Source: Eunapius fragilis | Taxonomy: Eukaryota > Porifera > Demospongiae > Spongillida > Spongillidae | Reading direction: 5' to 3' | DNA length: 64,000 bases | Assembly: GCA_963681505.1 (NCBI GenBank) | Contig: OY811993.1 | Coordinates: forward strand, 3,954,489 to 4,018,488 | Shown: one piece after another, positions 45,022-54,000 of the stretch | Layout: each line of letters starts with the position of its first letter | Position numbering within the stretch: the first letter of the stretch is position 1 | Notes under the pieces: model-generated | What the model was told of the DNA's origin: nothing | What the model saw: only the letters and a program-made list of their open reading frames with translations | The model's database searches: none | Program-made: the position numbers and the translations under genes

Positions 45022-48000
45022 CCACCACTTAAGTTCAGCTTCCGCCGACCCTGCTATTGCTATGTAAGGCATAAATTTAAGCACTTGGTATAGCGGTTGT
45101 AACATTTATTGTTTAATACATGTGTATGTGTGCATGTGTAGTGTACGTATGTTCCTGCATGTCAGTAGTGTAGATGTTTTCCCCATTTCTTGGGACCTCA
45201 TATGTAATGGGCTATGAAATGATTCAGATCGCAAGAGTAAAGTTCTTTGCACTACAATCTAAATTATTGCAAAGTCTGTACATGTAGTTGAGAATGTTTA
45301 TGTAGTTTCATAATTCTCACCTGCTGTGTATGAATACTTTGTGCACCAGACTTTTCTGGAATCTCACATGCAGCCTGGGCCTCACGTGGAGTGTGGGTGG
45401 ATTCATCATCTCTTACGGGCTCATAAGTGGTAGAGATAGCAACATTGTTACTTCCAATGGTAACTATGGTAGTAGTGGGGGTGTACATCACATTGTCTGA
45501 AATATTAAATTGAGAAATTATTTTTGGAATACTCCTGTTAAAGTTACCTAAATCTTGGCCTGTTGATATTCTTAGTTTTCTTGCATATCTCCTTCTCCAT
45601 AGCACAATGCCCATAGTTGTAGCTGTGGTCACTGCTATGACCATGATGACAACAATGATGACACTAGCAACATTTGTTGGAGATGATTGTTCTTGTGCTG
45701 AGAATGTATGCATTATGATGTCAATTAATCATAGCAGCACTTGTACAATACATACATTGTATGGAAAAATATATTGCAATAAGCCTATTTTAACCAATTG
45801 AGAAATTTGGTTGATGTAGGATTTCAATACTGTAACGTACATATACTTTTCAAGTATCGAAACTATAATACTGAAATACAACCAACCGGTTGCCTGGCAA
45901 CCAACCATGTATAACACGTATAACATAGCCAATCATAACACACATAGAATATGACCAATCATGTAAGTTCTATACTTGCCACATTACTCCGTCTTTAAAT
46001 TCCAGGATGTATGTTCAATGTGTATAATAATGTCCATATCTCAGTGGAGGATGGCGATCTCTTTGTGGTCTGTGGTGCACAGGCTGCTCTTGTGTCATTG
46101 TCTCATCATCAGCATCAGTAAATACATATCCACCTGGACATTCATATCCTAACACCATATCAGGTGATGGATCTTTGGCTGATAAAAGTACTTCATCCCT
46201 CTCCCGTACTTCATCCCTCTCCAGCTGATTTGTTTGTTCCGACCCCCTTGACTTCTCTGGATCACCATGACAAAGCTTCAACCGATTGTGATGAACTATT
46301 TGGGTGCTTGTAGTTCCATTCAGCTGAATCCTGTAATTTACTGGACTTACCCGGTCAATAACAGTATAAGGCCCTCTCCACATTGAAGAGAACTTCTTTG
46401 CCTGACCAACCCTAACTGCTGGATTAAAAAGCCACACCCTATCACCAATCCTAAAGTTCATTTCTGAACAGTGCTTATCCTTCACATCCTTCCTTTTTTT
46501 CTGGGCCGCATCCAAATTAACACGGATCACATCATAAGCATTCTTCAGCGTTTTCCTCACCTCCTTGATGTACTGAGGAATATTGCCATCATTCCTTTCT
46601 CTATCAAAACGACTCAACATGACATCAACAGGCAAGACCGGTGAACGTCCAAAGTTGACAAAATATAGCGAGTATCCTGTAGACTCATGCAATGATGTCC
46701 TATATGCAAAAAGCGCTTTCTGTAAATGTTTGTCCCAATCACTATGATGATCTCCAACCATTTTTGCAAGCATTGCTTCAACTGTATGATTAAATCGTTC
46801 CACTTGCCCATTTTCCTGTGGGTGGTAAGCAGTTGTCCTGGTACGTTCAATCCCAAGCAACTGACAAAGCTTTTGATTTACCTCTGCATTCAGGTTGCTA
46901 CCTTGATCACTGTGCTGCTGCTGGGGAACACCATAGCGACATATCACCTCGTCCATCAATATACTGGTCAAAGTGAGACCATCAGTAACCTGCAATGGAA
47001 ATGCTTCCACCCATTTGCTAAATAGATCCGTTATTACCAAAATATACTTATTACCTCTTTCTGTGATAGGTAAGGGGCCCATAATGTCCCATGAGATTTT
47101 CTCAAAAGGGTGACTAGCACTAATGGTACCCAATGGAGCCTGAGGAAGTGGTTGAGGATTGTTCCTCTTTTGACATTGTTCACATTCTCGTATCCATCGC
47201 TCAACATCAGATTCATACCCAGGCCAATAATATCGATGTCGTACTCTTTCCATTGTACGCCTCACACCCATGTGACCTGCACTATCATGGAGTTGTTCAA
47301 GAATCGTGGACCTCAGATCTATTGGTATCAGCATCTGAATAACAGGCTCTGAATCCACAGATTCTTTGTAACTCCTACAAAGCACTCCTTTGTGAATAAA
47401 TATCTTCCCATGCTGACGAGTGAGTCCTGGTGGTGGCTTCCCTTGCCTCACTGCCTCCAGAACAGATGCCATGTAGACATCTTTAGCCTGAGCTTCCCGA
47501 ATGATAACAAAGTTATCTGACGATTCAACCGTGGCTTCAGTAATGGCTGCAGCCAACTGAGGTGCAACTGTAGTTGATGGTGGCGTCCAGTCCATCAGCA
47601 TTTCCATTCAACCTGCCTGCCTTGTGCTTCACAGTGAAGCTGAACTGCTGCAGGAACATGGACCAACGTGCGATTCGCCCACCTACATCCCTCAGATTGT
47701 TTAGATGTACCAGCGGTTGATGATCAGTTTGCAAGACAAATTCATGTCCATATAAATACGGATAAAACTCCTTAACCGCTTTCACGATGGCGAGTGCTTC
47801 ACGCTCAATGGTAGAATAATTCCGTTCAGCTTTCGACAGTTGCCTACTCCAGTATGCAATAACTTTCTCTGTTCCATGAACCTGACTTAAAACAGCTCCA
47901 ATAGCTGAGTCGGAAGCGTCTGTTGCAAGCAAAAATTCTCGATCAAATCGTGGAAATGTTAGTATGGGTGGTGTGATGTATTGGCATACGCATATTTGTA

Positions 48001-51000
48001 GAAAGATGGAGCTGCTGTTGCTTCCACATGGACTTTTGCCACTACTCCTTTCACTGTGCCCAGCTCTTCTTTGAAAAGAGCTGCATGATTTTTAAGAATT
48101 TGCTCCCAACTGGAATGTTTTGCATTTGCAGAAATTAAACGAATGGCTCCCCAGTCTAACTTCAAAGCACGCAACCAGTCACGTCCTAAAAGATTGGGCC
48201 CTCCTTGCCCGACAACTACCAAGGGGAGCTTTGTCTCTTGTCCTTTGTACATTACAGTAACATCTGCCACCCCTAAGACTTTAAGTGATTCTCCTGTATA
48301 TGTACACAATTTGATATGTGTATCATGCAACACAGGGGCTACGGATTTGCCCCAAGTTGACTTGAATGCTTGTTGACTCATAACAGTTCTGGCTGCCCCC
48401 GTATCTATTTCCATTGACACAGGCACCCCATGTAATTTCAAGGTCACATAAAATGGGGCCTCCTTTGTGGCAAGGGTATACAAAGTACGCACAGATGGCT
48501 CTTCTAAGGGACTGTCCTCGTCAAGTGCTGCCACATCATGCCTACCCCTCTGTGGTGCATTCAGTGTAGCTTTGCTCCGACACACCCTGGCAACATGCCC
48601 CCTCTTGCCACATTGACTACAGATCAAGTTTTTTGACCTACACTCATGAGCCAAATGGTTCCCACCACACCTATAACAATGTAGGCCCCTAGACTTTTGT
48701 ACAGTCTGCACCTGTTCATCTGACTTCGTAGCAGACTGCAATTCACTTGAACCTTTGTTAGCCAACTCCATTGATAAAGACAACTCTAATGCTTTCTTGA
48801 ACGTCAGACCCCCTTCACCCAATAACCTTCGCTGTATTGAAGGGTTGTTAATCCCGCACACCAAGCGGTCCCTTAAAACATCCTCCAACGACAAGCCAAA
48901 CTCGCAATGTTCCGACAATGCTCGCAATGCCGCTACAAAATCAGCAATAGGCTCGACTTCCCCCCTTACTCGACAATTAAACTTAAACCTCTGAACAATA
49001 ACAGATGGTTTCGGGTTAAGGTGAGTAGTGACTAGCGCAACTATGTCAGAGTATGATTTCTCACCTGGCTTCACAGGGGCCAGCAAACTTCGAATGAGGC
49101 GGTAAGTTGAGGACCCACAGACACTGAGTAGAATCGCACGCTTCTTCGTTTCGTCATCGACGTCGTTCGCCGCGAAGTACTGCTCCATACGCTCCACGTA
49201 CGAAGGCCAGTCCTCGGAAGTTGAATCAAACTCGCTCAACTTGCCGTGATACGTCATTTCGCGCCGACGAGCAGCTTACGTTTACCCTCGTCGCCAATTT
49301 GTAGTGTCTTTGGACCCCCAAACTTGGCTCTCAGTCACGAGTCACTCATTAACAAAAAGGAGCATTCAAAATCAATGAGCATGCGCACAACTACACTCTA
49401 AATATGCGTATGCCAATACATCACAGGTGGAGTTGTCAACTTCTTCTTGAGCTCCTCAAAGGCTACCGTACACTGTTCAGTCCAATTGAAACTCTGATGT
49501 ACAGTTTTCTGCGTCAGTTTGAACAGAGCCGATGCTATTCTGGAATAGTCCTGGACAAAACGACGATAATAATTTGCCAACCCCAGAAACTGCCTGAGTT
49601 CCTTCACGTTAGTGGGCACAGGGTAATTGATTACAGCTTGTATTTTTGCTGGATCTGGTTCCACTCCATCAGCTGACACGATGTTACCCAAATAACACAC
49701 TTTGGGTTGAACAAAACGACACTTACTGGCTTTCAGCTTGAGACCGGCATCTTGAATCCTCTGGAAAACTTTGCGAAGTCTGACGAGATGTTCAGAAAAC
49801 GTAGCGCTGAAAATAATAACATCATCGATGTAAATCAGACATTGCTCACTTGTCAACCCTGAGAGTACACACGCCATTAGTCTTTGAAAACTGGATGGAG
49901 CATTGGTCAAACCAAAAGGCATGACATTGAACTCAAAATGACCTTCAGTTGTGGAAAATGCAGTTTCTCCTTATCAGATTCTTCCAACTCCACTTGCCAA
50001 TAACCCGACGCAAGATCCAAAGTGGAAAAGATTGTAGAACCAGCCAAAGATTCCAATGTTTCGTCAATACGCGGCAAAGGATAGGCATCTTTGTGCGTAA
50101 CCGAATTAAGTTTTCTGAAATCGATACAGAACCGCCAGCTGCCGTCTTTCTTCCGAACCATTATAATAGGTGAAGACCAAGGACTGGTACTTGGACGAAT
50201 AACCTTGTTCTTCAGCATCTTCTGTACCTCCTCCTGAACTGTCTTTTTCAATGTCACTAGAAGTCGGCGAATAGGTTGTCGAATTGGTGGCCCAAATGTT
50301 GTAATCGCATGCCTGATCTTAGACGTCCTACCCAACTCCCCGTCATCAAACAATTCGCTGAACTCTTCCAGTAATCCATGCAGCCTTTCCTTCTCCTAAG
50401 TCGTTAGTTTGTTTCCCTGCAGATCAGGCCTGAACGTACCTTTACCTGCCTTTCCAGCTCTGACACCTGTGCACTGCTTAACATCTTCCAGAAGAAAAAC
50501 ACGCTGTCGAGGAACGAAACTTGCAATTCTTGTGCCTTTATACAGTGTTACCGGCATTGGCCCGACGTTCATCACTTGAACAGTTACTTCACACTTGTCA
50601 TTCAGAACACAGAGACTTCTAGCCACAAGAACATTGTTTGGCTTCCCTTCCATCTTCCCATCTTCAATGAGCCCTTCCCCAAATTCGCCAAAATCATCCT
50701 TCACTCTTGCATTCAACAATAACACTGAGTTTGCTGGTATTTGCACAGTCTGAGACACTGTTACCAAGGAGTCTTCCGTTCGATTATTACCAGAGCTGTT
50801 TGAATCAATAAAGGGAACCTCGACGTCATTGCTACCCAATTTTAAACACTTCCTTCTATAGTCGATCAACACATCATTTTTCTCCATAAAATCTGCACCC
50901 AGCAAGCATTCTATACCGTGAGCTCCTTTACAACAATGAATTCGTGTTCATCCAGAAAACTGCCTAAGCGTACACTAAGGGTAATCATTCCCATTACATC

Positions 51001-54000
51001 CAATGGCGTGCCGTTCGCGCTTACTACCAAAGCATTAGAACTACGAATATTACCCTTCACCGAATCCAACAGAGCTGAGTACCGGACAACAGACACCGCT
51101 GCCCCAGAATCCAACAAACAGCTGACATGCTGCCCCTCGAGCTGTCCTTTTACTCGCAATAAGCTACTAATGTTACACACATGCAATGGTACCTTGTCAA
51201 CATTTCTGTGAAACTTGGAATCTTGGTGGATTACTTCCTTACAAGCCAGCCCCCGTCCACCGCCCGTGCTGACTTGCTGAAGTTTAAAGGACACTCTCTT
51301 TTCCAATGACCTTCTTCGCCACAAAGGAAGCATCCACGAGTATTCTATTTCCAGTTTCCAAGATACTGTCCTCCTGAAGGTGATCCCACTTTCCGCTTCA
51401 TGTTGTCTTCAACTTATGGTTGCCATACCAGTGTCCAATCCTTTTAATTGTTGCTGGAATGTGTCAAATCGTTGTGACATTCGCTCTAACATCATCTTGA
51501 GTTGTTCAATTTCAGCTCCACTGTCTTTTGATGAATGAACAGCATGTACTGGTACTTCTTCAGCACAATTAATACCACCAAAACGCAAAGCCTCTTCGAC
51601 GGTTACGGCTTCCTCAATTGCTTTACCCATTGTGGTTGGTCTACCTTTCAACACCACCTGACGAGCAATGGAAGGACGGAGCCCTGGCAAAAACGTTTGT
51701 AACAGCACTGCCGAACCAACATCTTCATCAGGGTAAGCCTCTATAAACGCTTTGCGCAGCTGCGTCGCATAATCCACAACGCGTTCCTTGTCGTCTTGGT
51801 GACGTGAATTGAAATACTTCGCCGCCACTAACGGGTCTTTCTTGATCCCAGCTTTCCTTTCGAGTGCTTGTTTTAAGCCTTCCAAAGACTTCTTTTCCTC
51901 TTCACTAAGGTCCATGTAATAGTCCACAAGAGTGCCCCGCAACAATGTCGGCAAAATTTGCAACTGCTTTTCTTCTTGCCATTGTTTGGCCGTCGCAGCG
52001 AGCATAGATAGTTTAGAGATGGATTGGAAGCACGGTTAATTGTCACGAATTATCACCTACACTCCGTGATCTGCTGGTATGCTGTGAGCATAGATAGTTG
52101 CGTGTACTTCAGATACTAAATCTATGGCTGAGGCAATGACAAAACCCGACGAAATACTGAAAAGAGCTGTTGAAAATGTGTTAGCTGACGATGGCTTTAA
52201 GATTCAGACTCCATCGTCGAGAAGCGCTGTTGAAAATTAAAAACCTCGTACATAAATCACAAAAATCCGCGTTGTTTGAGGCAGCGTATTAAGAAAACCA
52301 AGTACTATTTTCAAAAAACGAAAAAAGTCCCTCCTGGAGCTTTCACTGAACACTTAGGATTGGTTCGTAGAATTACAAAACCACTTAGGATGGCTCGTAA
52401 ACAGGTACATGCACGAGGTATACTAATTTATGCCCTCAACTACTATATGACGGTGTTACACACGATCGGATGAAGATAAAACAAAACTAAAAAAAATCCC
52501 TCCTAGAGAAATGACCTCTATAAGCATAGAAAACATAATAAACCTTTGGAGACTCACCCGTTTCTCACAAAAGGTACATAAGCACACAACAGTGGTGAAA
52601 TTATCGGTACGAAGCGCGCGTAGTACGAACAGTGGCTATTTTAAGGTCAATACCTTACAGAACACTTAACGTTCAAATAGGCGATGAGGAATGTCCACCA
52701 AAAATCAGTATGGCACAGTTTGACGACTTTTGCCTCGATTTGTCCTCTAGAAAGGTGTGATTCGCGCGATCACGGAGTGCGCGCGTAGCTTAATGGCTCA
52801 CGTGATGCGCTTCCAATCCATCTCTAAACTATCTATGCAGCGAGTCGAAACCTTTTCCAGGCATGTTCAAAGTTTTCAACAGAAACCTCCGGAAGTACAA
52901 TGCTGTCATGCGCCATCCCAGACCACTTCTGACACCAATGTAACGTACGTATACTTTTCAAGTATCGAAACTATAATACTGAAATACAACCAACCGGTTG
53001 CCTGGCAACCAACCATGTATAACACGTATAACATAGCCAATCATAACACACATAGAATATGACCAATCATGTAAGTTCTATACTTGCCACAATACCAATT
53101 TGGGGGTGGGGGAGGGGGGGGGGGGGGGGGGGGTGAAAAAGAATAACCCATTTCTCATATGAGAACCAACAGATGGGTTAATCATTTATACTACACTTTC
53201 TATCTGACTGTCTGGGTGTATACATTACATGCTTGAAAAAACCTTATGCACAATATGGTATTACAACTGAAGGAATTAACTATTCCTGATACATGGGATA
53301 CATGATGTAGGCTCAATGATCCATATCTATAACAATGCATGCTATACATTTGGGAAAGGCACACAACAGCGTACTTGAAACAATATCCGGAGCAGGTGTG
53401 GTAGTAGCTGCAAAAGTACAAGAGATGGCATTTGGGAAATGTGTACAATAACTTACCCATTACAATATTGGAGGAGGTAGCTCTAGCAACAGTAGACAGA
53501 GGACCAGAGGTGGAGATATATGGAGCAGGTGTGGTAGTAGCTGCAAAAGTACAAGAGATGGCATTTGGGAAATGTGTACAATAACTTACCCATTACAATA
53601 TTGGAGGAGGTAGCTCTAGCAACAGTTGACAGAGGACCAGAGGTGGAGATACCTGGAGCAGGTGTGATAGTAGCTGCAAAAGTACAAGAGATGGCATTTG
53701 GGAAATGTGTACAATAACTTACCAATTACAATTTTGGAGGAGGCAGTTCTAGCAACAGTAAACAGAGGACCAGAGGTGGAGATACCTGGAGTAGGTGTGG
53801 TAGTAGCTGCAAAAGTACAAGAGATGGCATTTGGGAAATGTGTACAATAACTTACCCATTACAATATTGGAGGAGGTAGCTCTAGCAACAGTAAACAGAG
53901 GACCAGAGGTGGAGATACCTGGAGCAGGTGTGGTAGTAGCAACAAAAGTACAAGAGATGGCATTTGGGAAATGTGTACAATAACTTACCCATTCTAATAA

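Larger units (their letters stand above)
47972..49425 (-). mobile_element. Second gypsy fragment nested in the first, inverted-repeat ends
   Basis: A 1,454-bp insertion with 5-bp target duplication GGTGG on both sides (47967-47971, 49426-49430), splitting the outer element between RT and RNase H. The coding-strand 5' end is an LTR (49425-49300, TGTGATGTATTGG to ACTACA) followed by a primer-binding-type sequence TTGGCGACGAGG (49297-49286) and a gag-protease frame. The other end is not an LTR in direct orientation but an inverted 26-bp copy of the LTR start (47972-47997). Everything after protease is missing. Confidence 0.85.
45831..53091 (-). mobile_element. Ty3/gypsy LTR retrotransposon, complete ends
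   Basis: The 153-bp LTRs at 45831-45983 and 52939-53091 differ at one base seen. On the coding strand they begin TGTGGCAAG and end CGTTACA. Target duplication ATAC (or AATAC) flanks it (45827-45830, 53092-53095). Minus-strand order is gag, protease, RT, RNase H, integrase, i.e. gypsy type. It is interrupted by a P-like element (52003-52837) and a second gypsy fragment (47972-49425). Coding is broken by a stop after gag, frameshifts in RT near 49965 and between RNase H and integrase, so it is defective despite near-identical LTRs. Confidence 0.9.

Noticed and set aside
46726-47352. Plus-strand frames across the integrase
   Set aside because: Shadows of the well-supported minus-strand integrase.
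52276-52473. 65-codon frame inside the second P-like element
   Set aside because: No family features; too short and basic to support a gene call.
52770-52805. tRNA-like GCGCGCGTAGCTTAATGGC
   Set aside because: Only a D-arm-like fragment; no anticodon or T arm follows.
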